Positions 13,637 through 22,481 of a DNA stretch of 64,000 bases are shown here, piece by piece. The DNA comes from Aquabacterium sp. (GTDB lineage Bacteria > Pseudomonadota > Gammaproteobacteria > Burkholderiales > Burkholderiaceae_C). The DNA lies in assembly GCF_016234775.1 (NCBI RefSeq), contig NZ_JACRAH010000042.1:1-64000 (forward strand), read 5' to 3'. A model generated the notes under the pieces. It made no database searches, was not told where the DNA came from, and was given only the letters and a program-made list of their open reading frames with translations. The position numbers and the translations under genes were made by a program. Each line of letters begins with the position of its first letter. Positions within the stretch are counted from its first letter, which is position 1.

Positions 13637-14134
13637 CTATCGTGTGGCGACCGGTGCGTCACCGATCGAGATGTTGGGGAAGAGTTCGCCGCGCACGATC
13701 TGGTTGCCTTGCACCACATGCCCTGCGCGCACGGCGTCCATCACCTGCACCAGGGTGTCGTAAGGCGTATTGGCTTGCGCCAACACGGTGGCATCCAGCT
13801 TCTCGGGGAACTTGTTCTTGATCTGCTGCACCAGTCTGGACAAGGCCGCCACATCCGGCACGGCATCCTTGTTGGGGATGCGCTCGATGAGGCCACCCAC
13901 ACGGTCCCCCACCTCCAGCGCCTCGGGCTGGATCACGATTTCGAGTTGCAGCTCGTTGACCTTGAGTTGCGCCACGCCCGAGCTTTGGGCAGGCAGGCTC
14001 AGGTCGATGACGGCCAGGCGCGAGAACACCGCTGTGGACAGCAGGAAGGGCACCAGCACCACGATCAGGTTGATGAAGGCGGTGATTTCCAGGTGCGCCG
14101 CGGTCTGGCGCCTCCTTCTGGATCGGCCGGCCAT
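13637..14134 (-). CDS. ExbD/TolR family protein 2 (Asn in place of Asp)
   Basis: The 165-residue protein has the ExbD layout: a basic N-terminus RSRRRRQ, one membrane helix ITAFINLIVVLVPFLLST and a periplasmic domain of about 120 residues with an inserted central stretch (EALEVGDRVGGLIERIPNKDAVPD). At the position of the essential membrane Asp it has Asn22, so it should not carry protons. It may serve as a structural partner in an asymmetric ExbD pair with the Asp-containing copy 9 bases downstream. It starts one base after the exbB stop codon. Sequencing error is unlikely to explain this as the frame is intact. Confidence 0.85.
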   Translation of the reverse strand: MAGRSRRRRQTAAHLEITAFINLIVVLVPFLLSTAVFSRLAVIDLSLPAQSSGVAQLKVNELQLEIVIQPEALEVGDRVGGLIERIPNKDAVPDVAALSRLVQQIKNKFPEKLDATVLAQANTPYDTLVQVMDAVRAGHVVQGNQIVRGELFPNISIGDAPVATR

Positions 14135-14135
14135 C

Positions 14136-14795
14136 TCAGCGCCCCGAGGCTTGCTGCTGTTCGGCGCGGATGCGCGTCACCACGTTGAGGAAGCTCATCT
14201 TGGCGGCCTCCAGGCCATCGATGATCTCGTTGGTCTTGGATTGCAGGAAGGCGTGGATCAGCAGGAAGGGGATGGCCACCATCAGCGCGAAGGCCGTGTT
14301 GTTCATGGCGATCGAGATACTGGCCGACAGCATCTCGGACTTCTCTGCCGGGTTCACCTGGGCCACGGCCGTGAAGCCCTTGATCAGGCCGATGATGGTG
14401 CCCAGCAGGCCCACCAGCGTGATCACGTTGGCAAAGGTGGCGATGTAGTGCGTGCGCTTTTCCAGGCGGGGCACGATTTCCATCATGCCTTCTTCCATGG
14501 CGGCATCGAAGTCTTCGCGGCGACCGGGGCTTTGCATGCGCTCCAGCCCGTGGTGAACGATGTTGCCAACGGCTGCATCGGAATTGGCGGTCAGCGACAG
14601 CACTTCCTTGAACTGCCCCTTTTGCAGCAGGGGCAGCACCTGAGCCCACACCTTGCTGTTGTCACGGCGCGCGCGCGACAGGTAGATGAAGCGTTCAACG
14701 GCTATGGCCACGCCCAGGGCCATGATCAGCACGCTGGGGTAAATGAACAGGCCGCAATCCTGGAAAAACTTGACGGCGGTTTCGAAGGCATTCAT
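14136..14795 (-). CDS. MotA/TolQ/ExbB family proton channel
   Basis: The 219-residue protein has three membrane helices: LFIYPSVLIMALGVAIAVERFIYL, then the conserved pair starting YIATFANVITLVGLLGTIIGLIKGF and ALMVAIPFLLIHAFL. Between helices 1 and 2 lies a cytoplasmic domain with EDFDAAMEEGMMEIVPRLEKR, the usual ExbB feature. ExbB pentamers enclose two ExbD helices and convert the proton gradient to motion or pulling. ATG 14795 has GGAG at proper spacing; the in-frame ATG at 14810 is less likely. It lies 86 bases after the small exported protein gene, the largest gap in the operon, so an internal promoter is possible. Confidence 0.9.
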   Translation of the reverse strand: MNAFETAVKFFQDCGLFIYPSVLIMALGVAIAVERFIYLSRARRDNSKVWAQVLPLLQKGQFKEVLSLTANSDAAVGNIVHHGLERMQSPGRREDFDAAMEEGMMEIVPRLEKRTHYIATFANVITLVGLLGTIIGLIKGFTAVAQVNPAEKSEMLSASISIAMNNTAFALMVAIPFLLIHAFLQSKTNEIIDGLEAAKMSFLNVVTRIRAEQQQASGR

Positions 14796-14881
14796 GGCTC
14801 GGATCTCCAATGACAGATGGGGCAGGTGTGGGGCAGGCAGGGCTTGAGCAGCAAAGGCGGGGTGCAGCGCGTGATGCCACG

Positions 14882-15244
14882 TCAGGGTGGCGTGGCAGGC
14901 GCTGCGCCCTCGGCGGCCTTGGCTTGTTGTTGCGCGAGTTGCCGCGCTTGTTGTTGAGACTGGTATTGCAACTGGCGACGGAACACGTCGCGGTCGATCG
15001 GCGCCAGGGCTTCATCGACGACGCTGACGAGCGGGCGCCCGCTCAGGTCACCCGGCACCGGCTTCTTCCAGGGCACGATGTAGAGCACCTTGGGCAGCTC
15101 GCGGTTGCCCAGAATCGTGGTGGGGTCGATGACGGCACGGTCTTGCGCGATCGCAGGGGCACTGGCCAGGGCGATGCACGTGGCGATGCACGTGGCGGTA
15201 CACACTGCGGTACATGCGGCGAACACATGGAAGGGACGCTTCAT
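14882..15244 (-). CDS. Small exported protein of unknown function
   Basis: The 120-residue product has a signal peptide (MKRPFHVFAACTAVCTATCIATCIALASAPAIAQ) unusually rich in Cys and Thr/Ala. The mature part DRAVIDPTTILGNRELPKVLYIVPWKKP is followed by a Gln/Ala-rich helical tail (RRQLQYQSQQQARQLAQQQAK). I recognise no family, though PKVLYIVPWKKP looks like a conserved interaction motif. The start overlaps the TPR lipoprotein stop by 4 bases (ATGA), so translation is coupled. It is probably a periplasmic component that goes with the ExbB/D/AgmX machine. Confidence 0.75.
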   Translation of the reverse strand: MKRPFHVFAACTAVCTATCIATCIALASAPAIAQDRAVIDPTTILGNRELPKVLYIVPWKKPVPGDLSGRPLVSVVDEALAPIDRDVFRRQLQYQSQQQARQLAQQQAKAAEGAAPATPP

Positions 15245-18200
15245 GAGGCCTCCTTGGGCTTGCGCTTCTTGATCTCTGCGACCCACTTGGCCACGGTGGC
15301 ATCGCCAGCGGGGGTGAGCGTCAGGTAGCGTTCGTACAGCGTGAGGGCGCGCGCCGTGTCACCCAGGTACAGGTCGGACAGGATGCCCAGATTGAGGACC
15401 GCTGGCGCGTAGCTGGCATCTTGCGCGATGGCCTGTTCATAGGCTGCACGGGCCTTGTCGAATTGGCCCAGCTGGCGGTAGGTGGCGCCCAGCTGGTTGA
15501 AGCGTGCGGGTTGCTTGGGTTTTTGCTGCACGGCTTGTTCCAGGGCGGTGGCGGCGTCGTTCAGCTTGGCTCGTGGGGCCGTGGTTGAGGTATCGACACC
15601 TTCGCCGCGTTCGCGCTTGCCATAGCGCACAGGCAGCATCTCGCGCAGGGCGTCGAAGCTGCGTTGCACCCATTCGTCGTAGATGCCTGTTGCGGCGCGG
15701 CGGGCGTTGACTTCATGCAGATCACTGGCCTTTTCTTCAAACGGGAAGGCCTGTTCTTCCAGCATCACGTTGTATTGCTCCAGCTCCACGGCTGACAGCT
15801 TTTTGGGACGCTGGGACGCCAGCATGGCCTTGCCGAAGTCGCGGTACAGGGACGCGATGTGATAAGTGGCCGCCGTGCTCACATCGGCCACGCCGGGCTC
15901 CGAGGCCAGGGCATAGGCCTTGAGGGCCTCTTCCATCCTGGCCTTCTTCAGCTTGAGCTGCTTTTGCAGGGGCTCGACCAGGGCCACCTCGCGGTAGGCC
16001 TTGGCCACGGGCTCGGCCAGCGCCAGTGCGGCTGTGGCGCCCAGATAGCGGGTGCGATCGGTGCGTTCGTTGCCACCGTTGAGATCAGCCAGGTAGATGT
16101 CTTTCTGCAGCGCCAGCTCACGCTTGGCGTTGCCGTCCTCCCTGGCCAGTTGAACCAGGCGGGCGCGCGCTTCGATGGCGGGCAACAACGGGGCAGGGCG
16201 CATGGCCAGGCTTTGCGCCAGGTGGCGTTCGTAAGCCTTGGCGGCGGCAGCGCGGGCCCCGGCCTTCTCGTGGAACTCGGCGGCCTGCCACAGGGCATCA
16301 CGAGCCACGGTGGCATCGCTGCTGCCGGCCGATACGCGTTCCAGCTCGCTGGCGGCCTTGGCCCATTGGCCTTGTTCGGTGTAGGCCAGCGCCAGCTTGG
16401 GTGCGACCTCGGCTTGCAGCGCGTGTTTGGGATAGCGCTGGCGGAAGTCTTCCAGCGACGCAGCGGCAGCCCCCCAGTCCTCCATGGCGATCAGCGCGGC
16501 AGCGGCATCGAACTGGGCGTTGGCGCGGATGGCCGATTGCGGGGCCACGCTGGCCACACGGGTGAAATGGGCCACGGCGTTGCCCCACTGGCCAGCAGCC
16601 TTGGCTTGTTCGCCTTGCTTGTATACCGCGGCGGCCTGGCGCTCGATCAGCTCGTTGCGGCCAGCGGCTTGCGCGGGTGTGAGCAGCAAGACCTGCGCAT
16701 AGGCCTGTTCTGCGGTGTCAAAGGCCTGGCGCTCGAAGGCGGTGTGGGCCAGTATCGTCCAGGCCACGCGCCGTTGTGGCTCGGCAGCGGGCGGCTTCAG
16801 ATCCAGCACCTGTTGGGCCACTTCGGCGGCCTGGCTGGCATCGTGGAGTGCGTACAGCTTCTCGGCTGCATCACTGAGCACGGGGCCCGTGCGCACATCG
16901 GTGGGGAAGGCCTTGGCAAATCGCAAGGCACTGGCCACGCCCTGACCTTGCAAGGCGGGCAGCGCCTGGGCGTCGGCCTTTTTCTGAACTTGCGCGTGGC
17001 TCAGCAAGGCCGCATAACCGGCATCGGCGCTTTGCGCATGCACGGGGTAGTCATAAGCGGTCTGTTCGTATTCGGTGATGGCCTCGGCGAAGCGGGCGTC
17101 CTCGAACAAGAGTTCAGCCAGCAGGAAGCGCTTGCGGGCAGCCTGCGGGGCATCCGGGAAGGACACGAGCAGTTCGCGGTACCAGCGCACGGCTTCCTGA
17201 TAGTCCGCAGAGCGCTTGCTGCGTTGGGCCAGGGCGTGATGGTGGCTGGCCAGCTCCGCCAGATGGGTCTGCACCAGCGCTTGTGCCGTGGCCCAGGCTT
17301 GCGGGCTGGCCCTGCGGAAGTCGCTCTGGCGGCCGTAGTGCGCCACGAACTGCTTCTTGGCCTCCAGCGCCAGGGTGGCAAAACCGGCGCGTTCGTAGAT
17401 CTCGATGACGCGCGAGTGTAACCTGGGCGCCTGGGCATCCAGCGGCGCGCGGGTGGCAAACAGGTTGAAGGTGTCAGCCGCGTCCTTGGGGCGATCCTGC
17501 TTGAGGTAGAACTCGCCCAGTTGTTCGTAGACGTGGAAGGCGTAGCGTTGGCGGGCATCCTGCGGTGTCTGCGCGGATACGGGCGCGCTGGTGTAGCTGG
17601 CGATGCTCTCGGCGCCTTGCAGATTGGTCAGGCACAGGCTGATCACGCGGAAGGTGTCTTCCAGCAACTCACGCTCGGCGCGGCCCAAGCCCTCAACGTT
17701 GCTGAGGTTGCCTTCGCCAGGGTTGTGCCCCAGCTTGATGTCCAGCACGCCGAAGAAGGCATGCAGCGCCTCGTCCAGGCGCCCCTGCTTGAAGCGCGAC
17801 CAGCCCTGCATGTACAGCGCACGGTCTCGGTAGGGGTTGAGGCGGTCTGGCGCCAGCACGGCCGCGTAAGCCTTTTCAGCCTGCGCGTACTGGCGGGCGC
17901 TGAACAGCAGTTCACCGCGGCGGAACTGGGACTCGTCGGCATAGGCCGTGTCGGGGTGTGCCTGCACCAGCTGGGTCAGGGTCAGCAGGGCGGTTTCCAG
18001 TTGGCCAGCCTGCTCCTGGGCGCGTGCGAGCTGGTACAGCACCAGGTCACGGTTGGGCGCTTGCGGGTGGGCCGCCAGGTGTTCCTGATAGCGGGCGATG
18101 GCGGCGCGGTAGTCAGGCTCGCCTGTGGCATGGGGATCGGCGCTGAGCTTGTCGGCGCGGTCCATCTCCAGATCGGCCAGGCGGCGCAAGGCCTCGGCGC

Positions 18201-18423
18201 CTTGCGGCGAGTTGGGTGCGGCGTCCAGGAACTGGCGATAAGCCTGGATGGCTTGCGCTTCGTTGATGCCTTCCACCGCGTCAGGCTTGACCGTGATCTG
18301 CTGCGAGGCCAGTGAGCGCAGGGTGGGTGGCTCCTTGCTGCTGCGCAGGATGCCGCAGGCGCTGAGCAAACAGGCCGATGCCAGCAGAGACAGGCGCCAG
18401 GTGGTGTCAAGGCTTGGGCGCAT
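15241..18423 (-). CDS. Large TPR-repeat lipoprotein
   Basis: The 1060-residue protein begins with a lipoprotein signal ending LLSAC (Cys23) and is almost entirely tetratricopeptide-like helical repeats. Examples are AIQAYRQFLDAAPNSPQGAEALRRLADLE, ALTLYERYLTLTPAG and ARAAYEQAIAQDASYAPAVLNLGIL. Ser rather than Asp at +2-like positions suggests the outer membrane, but this is not decisive. Long TPR lipoproteins scaffold envelope machines, and similar ones accompany AgmX-like transducers in gliding-type loci. It overlaps the preceding helical-repeat gene by 17 bases and the next gene by 4. I infer a periplasmic scaffold linking the motor to outer-membrane parts. Confidence 0.82.
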   Translation of the reverse strand: MRPSLDTTWRLSLLASACLLSACGILRSSKEPPTLRSLASQQITVKPDAVEGINEAQAIQAYRQFLDAAPNSPQGAEALRRLADLEMDRADKLSADPHATGEPDYRAAIARYQEHLAAHPQAPNRDLVLYQLARAQEQAGQLETALLTLTQLVQAHPDTAYADESQFRRGELLFSARQYAQAEKAYAAVLAPDRLNPYRDRALYMQGWSRFKQGRLDEALHAFFGVLDIKLGHNPGEGNLSNVEGLGRAERELLEDTFRVISLCLTNLQGAESIASYTSAPVSAQTPQDARQRYAFHVYEQLGEFYLKQDRPKDAADTFNLFATRAPLDAQAPRLHSRVIEIYERAGFATLALEAKKQFVAHYGRQSDFRRASPQAWATAQALVQTHLAELASHHHALAQRSKRSADYQEAVRWYRELLVSFPDAPQAARKRFLLAELLFEDARFAEAITEYEQTAYDYPVHAQSADAGYAALLSHAQVQKKADAQALPALQGQGVASALRFAKAFPTDVRTGPVLSDAAEKLYALHDASQAAEVAQQVLDLKPPAAEPQRRVAWTILAHTAFERQAFDTAEQAYAQVLLLTPAQAAGRNELIERQAAAVYKQGEQAKAAGQWGNAVAHFTRVASVAPQSAIRANAQFDAAAALIAMEDWGAAAASLEDFRQRYPKHALQAEVAPKLALAYTEQGQWAKAASELERVSAGSSDATVARDALWQAAEFHEKAGARAAAAKAYERHLAQSLAMRPAPLLPAIEARARLVQLAREDGNAKRELALQKDIYLADLNGGNERTDRTRYLGATAALALAEPVAKAYREVALVEPLQKQLKLKKARMEEALKAYALASEPGVADVSTAATYHIASLYRDFGKAMLASQRPKKLSAVELEQYNVMLEEQAFPFEEKASDLHEVNARRAATGIYDEWVQRSFDALREMLPVRYGKRERGEGVDTSTTAPRAKLNDAATALEQAVQQKPKQPARFNQLGATYRQLGQFDKARAAYEQAIAQDASYAPAVLNLGILSDLYLGDTARALTLYERYLTLTPAGDATVAKWVAEIKKRKPKEAS

Positions 18424-20431
18424 CGGCTGCTCCCTTCTGGTCTTTGCTGCTGCCTGCTTGCGTGCCAGTCAGACCGTCTGATGTGGGCTTGCCACCTTCC
18501 GTGGCGCGGTCATACAGCTGCGCCACGGCAAAGCGAGCTTGCACCGTATAGGCGTCCAGGTTCTCTTTCTGGCGCGTGAGTTCGGCCACGGCCATGTCCT
18601 GCACGACGGTCTGCTGTTCGGTGCTCAGTGCCGCTACCTTGGGGATCATCACATCGAGCAAGGGAACGAGGGCCTGAATGCGGGCATCGAACTGGTCAAA
18701 GCGTTGTGGCTCTTCTCGCATGGCCAGCGCAATGGCGGCGTCGCGGCGTTGGGCTTCAGCCAGGCCTTCATTCATGGCGCGCAGGGCCTTCTGGGCTTCC
18801 CACAGCCGCACGGGCTGCTCTTGTGCAAGCTGCCAGTTCAGTACGCCGGCGGCCAGGCGGATGCGTTCGCGGGCCTGCACGATGTCGGGGTCGTCATCAG
18901 GTGCCTGGGTGATGGCTTGAACACGGGCCACGCGGTCCAGCAAGGCCTGTTGCCTGACATCGGCGAACACCACGCCGTCCTGGTCGACTTCGCCTTGCGC
19001 CACTTGCGCCGAGGCGGCATCGACGCGTTGTTGCAAGGCCGGGATGCTTTGCGCACTGGTGCGTGCGTTGACCTGGGCGAGGCGGTCGGCAAAGGCCTGT
19101 CTGCGCGTGGCCAGCATGTCCTTGAAGATGTCGATCTTGTCTCGCCAGCCTTGCAGGTGTTGCGCCAGGTGGTGCAGATCACGCAGGTTCTTGAAGGCTT
19201 CCTGAAACGGATGGGTGGCCAGCAGCGAGCTCAGGTGCGCCGGGTGGGGCAGATCGGGCAGGTCGTCCATCTGCCAGCGGTCACCCATATGGCCCTGCGC
19301 ATTGCGGGTCAGCAGGCTGTCAACCAGTTGACCAGAGCGAATCAGCTCGATGGATTGATTCAGGCTGAGCCGCTCGCGTTCGAAGCTGTCGATGGCCGCG
19401 GTGTAGTGCTGCAATGCCTGCCCGCTGGCGCCCAGTTGTGCGTAGGCATAAGGCACGGCAATGCGGGCTTCCAGTGAGGCCGAGTCCTGACCATTTCGCG
19501 CAGTGAGCGCCAGCCAGGGCACCAGCGCCGATAAGGGCGCGTGTTGATCCAGTGCAGCCCAGCCATAGGCGAGCAGGGCCTTGTTGCTCTCGGGGCCGTG
19601 TAGTGTCACGCGCTCCAGGTATTGCCGCGCCGCAGGCGCCTGTTGCGCCGCGAGGGCGGCGAAGCCCAGGGCCACATTGGCACGGTCGCGCAGGGCGCGT
19701 TGCTCGTCGTTGTTGACGGGTTCCTGGCCCAGCGCATCCAGCGTGGCGGTGCCGGTGGCCGTGTCGCCCGCCTTGATTTGCGCCACGCCCAGGTTGAAGC
19801 GCGCCACGCGTGCAGCCGGGGTCTTGCCCTTCATGGTTTGCAGGACTTGGGCTGCGCCCTTGTAGTCTGCGCGGGCCATCAGTAGTTGCGCCTGCAGCAG
19901 GCTGCGGTCTTCATCAAGGGGGGCTTGCAGCGTCCCCTGGATCTGGCTCAGTGCCTCTTGCGCGAGCGCCAGTTCGCCCACCTGATAGCGAATTTTGGCC
20001 AGGTAGAACCAGGCGCGATCGCGCACGGCAGGGCTGGCGCCTCGCTCGATCAGGCGCGTGAAGATCTCGCCGGCGTCACGGTGCAGGCCATAGCTCAGCA
20101 GCATGCCGCCGCGCAGCACCTCGGCTTCATCGTCATGAGGCGCGATGCGTTGAAAGTGCTGCGAGGCCATCAGCGTGGTGGTGGCCGTGAAATAGTCTTC
20201 CTGAAAGAAATGGAAGACAACATCGCCATAGTGTGGTGCCTGAACCAGGCGCTGTTGCTTCGCTTCCTGGCCAGCGGCATGTGCCAGCAGCGGCCAGCTC
20301 AAGCCCAGCATGCCCAGCGTGAGCACGGCCAGGCCGCGCAGGGTCACGGGCGCCATTCGACTCATGCCGGGTGAGGGGCCGGCGGGTCGATGTGGACGTG
20401 GGCGAAGAGGCGGAAGACGCATGGTCGGCAT
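18407..20431 (-). CDS. Exported TPR/helical-repeat protein
   Basis: The 674-residue protein has a signal peptide around residues 27-53 (TLRGLAVLTLGMLGLSWPLLAHAA). It continues with TPR-like repeats in the first half (YFTATTTLMASQHFQRIAPHDDEAEVLRGGMLLSYGLHRDAGEIFTRLIERG) and a long coiled-coil-prone second half. The annotated start is the first ATG, 6 bases after the previous stop; an internal ATG at 20365 would give a more usual signal peptide. It may be the soluble partner of the downstream TPR lipoprotein, which it overlaps by 17 bases. The molecular function is unknown. C-terminal residues are low complexity (GGKPTSDGLTGTQAGS). Confidence 0.75.
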   Translation of the reverse strand: MPTMRLPPLRPRPHRPAGPSPGMSRMAPVTLRGLAVLTLGMLGLSWPLLAHAAGQEAKQQRLVQAPHYGDVVFHFFQEDYFTATTTLMASQHFQRIAPHDDEAEVLRGGMLLSYGLHRDAGEIFTRLIERGASPAVRDRAWFYLAKIRYQVGELALAQEALSQIQGTLQAPLDEDRSLLQAQLLMARADYKGAAQVLQTMKGKTPAARVARFNLGVAQIKAGDTATGTATLDALGQEPVNNDEQRALRDRANVALGFAALAAQQAPAARQYLERVTLHGPESNKALLAYGWAALDQHAPLSALVPWLALTARNGQDSASLEARIAVPYAYAQLGASGQALQHYTAAIDSFERERLSLNQSIELIRSGQLVDSLLTRNAQGHMGDRWQMDDLPDLPHPAHLSSLLATHPFQEAFKNLRDLHHLAQHLQGWRDKIDIFKDMLATRRQAFADRLAQVNARTSAQSIPALQQRVDAASAQVAQGEVDQDGVVFADVRQQALLDRVARVQAITQAPDDDPDIVQARERIRLAAGVLNWQLAQEQPVRLWEAQKALRAMNEGLAEAQRRDAAIALAMREEPQRFDQFDARIQALVPLLDVMIPKVAALSTEQQTVVQDMAVAELTRQKENLDAYTVQARFAVAQLYDRATEGGKPTSDGLTGTQAGSSKDQKGAADAPKP

Positions 20432-20437
20432 GGTCGC

Positions 20438-21088
20438 TTATTGCCAGACCTTGACGTTGAATTCGGGCTGCAGCTTGGCCGTGGCGTCCTCGATGCGCAG
20501 CTCGATGTACTTGGCTTCGGTGCCCTTTTCGAACTTCACCGTGGCGCCTCGTTTGTAGTCGCGCTCATGCGGGCCCACACCTGTGAAGGTGGCCACGAGT
20601 TCATGCTCGCCCACGCGCAGATTGCCCAGGAAGACGCGTTGCACGCCGCCACGCTGCAGGGCGGCGAGTTCGCGTGGCGTGTAGAGGTAGTTGGCCACGA
20701 GCTTGTCGTCCAGCCTGATCTGTACCGAATCCAGCGTGAACAGCTTGCCCACGTCCAGCGACACGAACACGGCCACTTGCGTGCTGGCAGGGAAGAGCAG
20801 CTCTTCTTCCAGCACCAGCAGATCGCGGTTGAGCTGGATGACATCACGCTTGGTGCCCTGGATGCGCTCGTCCAGTGTGGCGGGGTCTGGCGTGTTGGTG
20901 TCGGGCGAGCTGGCGGCTGCGCTGGCTGGTGCAGCAGCGGCTGCAGGCGCGCTGGCCGTCGTGCTGACCGTTGCGCTGGGGGCGCTGGCGGCAACAGGGG
21001 GCACGGGCTCGGCCGCACGGCTGGTGTGGACCAGCGCCGCACAGCTCATCAGCGCGGTCAGGATCAGAGGCAGGGCTCGCAGGCGCAT
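20438..21088 (-). CDS. Exported protein of unknown function
   Basis: The 216-residue product has a signal peptide ending THTSRA and a low-complexity Ala/Pro/Ser linker (about residues 27-66). Its C-terminal domain is predicted beta-rich: LFPASTQVAVFVSLDVGKLFTLDSVQIRLDDKLVANYLY... GEHELVATFTGVGPHERDYKRGATVKFEKG. The latter has the look of a PEGA- or carbohydrate-binding-like beta-sandwich, but I cannot name a family. It sits 18 bases after the DUF3570 gene and 6 bases before the TPR gene, clearly within the operon. It is likely periplasmic, between the barrel and TPR components. Confidence 0.72.
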   Translation of the reverse strand: MRLRALPLILTALMSCAALVHTSRAAEPVPPVAASAPSATVSTTASAPAAAAAPASAAASSPDTNTPDPATLDERIQGTKRDVIQLNRDLLVLEEELLFPASTQVAVFVSLDVGKLFTLDSVQIRLDDKLVANYLYTPRELAALQRGGVQRVFLGNLRVGEHELVATFTGVGPHERDYKRGATVKFEKGTEAKYIELRIEDATAKLQPEFNVKVWQ

Positions 21089-21106
21089 GGTGAAGCACTC
21101 ATCTCG

Positions 21107-22198
21107 TCAGAAATTGGAGGACACGAACACCTGCATCACGCTGGCGTTGTAGTGGTAGAGCTGGTTGGTGCGGATGTCCGTGAAGTCCTTGAACTTGTAT
21201 TGCACGTACTCCAGGGCGCCGTTGAGCGTGATGTCGTACTGGCCTGGCACCTTTTTCCAGGTGTAGGCCACCTTGCCGGCCAGGCTGGTGTCGTCGAAGG
21301 TGCTGAGTTGCCGGTTGCGAGAGACGTAGCGGGTGTCCGACTGGGCGTTGTCGCTGTAGAACAAGGCCTTGTGCTGGGCGTGGTGGCGCAGCGTGACGTC
21401 GACCAGCCATTCGGTTCCGAAGTAGCGGCTGTAGGTCAGATCCAGGGTGCTCGATGCAATGCCCCAGGTGTCCCAGAAATAGCGGTAGCCAAACTGGATG
21501 GCATCGCGCGAGCCCAGGTCCCCTGCCACGCGGAACTTGAGCGCGCGCGAGGATCGGGTGCCGGGTACGCGCTCAGGCACCGCCGCACCAAACACATAGG
21601 CCACGCGGTAGGGGCTGCCCAGATAACCGTTGTCTGCAAGGGCTTCGGCATTGAGACTGGCGATCCAGCGGGGCGTGAGAATGAGCGAGCCACCCACGCG
21701 GTACTGCCAGTGATCGGCCGTGGCGGCAAAGCTGGGCTCGCCATGTTTGCGCACATTGTCTGCGCCGCGTGTGAAACCCATGGAGATCGTGGACTGGCCA
21801 CCGAACACCTCCTGCGAGATGTCCAGCCCCATGCGCTTGGCCACGTAATCGGGCTCCTGGCTGGTGCTGGTCGACACGGTGATCTGGGCGTTGCGGTAGA
21901 CGTAGTCGGCATTGAGGCCATATTCGGTGCGCCGCTCGGTGAAGGGGCTGGCCGAGGTGACGACATCAATGGAGGCATTGCTGACCGCATCGACATACAC
22001 GGTGCCCGTGACGGCCACCTTGTCGAGCAGGTTCTTGCGCACCAGCACGGCGGGCCCTTGTGCCCTGACGCCACCGCCATCGTGCAGGTGGTAGAGAAGT
22101 TCGGCACGGTTCGTACCCAGGTCAACAGCCTTGGCACCGCCCACGGCAAACAGGCTGCCCAGGATGCCCAGGACTTGCTTGAGCCATTGAAAAGCCAC
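21107..22198 (-). CDS. DUF3570 outer-membrane beta-barrel protein
   Basis: The product (363 residues from GTG 22198) has a signal peptide VAFQWLKQVLGILGSLFAVGGAKA and then alternating amphipathic strands throughout, ending in the C-terminal Phe of outer-membrane proteins (VFVSSNF). The mid-section RKNLLDKVAVTGTVYVDAVSNASIDVVTSASPFTERRTEY is the DUF3570 hallmark, containing the SNASID... pattern. DUF3570 barrels are found with DUF4266, TlpA-like and ApbE genes in many proteobacteria, function undefined. The open frame extends to 22297, overlapping the DUF4266 gene; the GTG was chosen because the signal peptide starts there, but an upstream start cannot be excluded. Confidence 0.82.
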   Translation of the reverse strand: MAFQWLKQVLGILGSLFAVGGAKAVDLGTNRAELLYHLHDGGGVRAQGPAVLVRKNLLDKVAVTGTVYVDAVSNASIDVVTSASPFTERRTEYGLNADYVYRNAQITVSTSTSQEPDYVAKRMGLDISQEVFGGQSTISMGFTRGADNVRKHGEPSFAATADHWQYRVGGSLILTPRWIASLNAEALADNGYLGSPYRVAYVFGAAVPERVPGTRSSRALKFRVAGDLGSRDAIQFGYRYFWDTWGIASSTLDLTYSRYFGTEWLVDVTLRHHAQHKALFYSDNAQSDTRYVSRNRQLSTFDDTSLAGKVAYTWKKVPGQYDITLNGALEYVQYKFKDFTDIRTNQLYHYNASVMQVFVSSNF

Positions 22199-22232
22199 GC
22201 GTGCCAGGCCGCGTGAGGATGAATGGGTGCGA

Positions 22233-22481
22233 TCAGTTGCAGCCACAGCCGCCTCCCTGCACGCCGGTGGCGCCTCTGGCGCCTTCGCGCACATCACGCA
22301 CGTGCTCGCGGCTCTTTTCAGCCAGCGTGCCGCGTGTGAAGCTCATGATCGGGTCGGCCATGCGTTCGCGCTCGTAAGGCTTGACCCAGGGTTGGATGGC
22401 GCAACCGCTCAGCAGCGTGAAGCCCGTCAGGGTCAGGATGCTGATGAGGCGCAGCCTTGGGGTATGCCTGCGTGTGCTCAT
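22233..22481 (-). CDS. DUF4266 lipoprotein with Cys-rich C-terminus
   Basis: The 82-residue lipoprotein has a signal ending LLSGC (about Cys26). The core VKPYERERMADPIMSFTRGTLAEKSREHVRDVREGARGATGVQGGGCGCN is the DUF4266 pattern. The extreme C-terminus GGGCGCN with two Cys is typical of the family and suggests metal or cofactor binding or a modification site. DUF4266 is a fixed companion of DUF3570. The start overlaps the tlpA stop by 4 bases, so the two are translated together. The biochemical role is unknown. Confidence 0.85.
   Translation of the reverse strand: MSTRRHTPRLRLISILTLTGFTLLSGCAIQPWVKPYERERMADPIMSFTRGTLAEKSREHVRDVREGARGATGVQGGGCGCN

Noticed and set aside
15859..17421. Long plus-strand open frame of 520 codons opposite the TPR lipoprotein
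   Set aside because: It is an antisense shadow of a GC-rich Ala/Leu-rich coding region, with no ribosome binding site or domain.
20390..22216. 608-codon plus-strand frame opposite the DUF3570 and unknown exported genes
   Set aside because: Antisense shadow; the minus-strand genes have signal peptides, overlaps and known domains.
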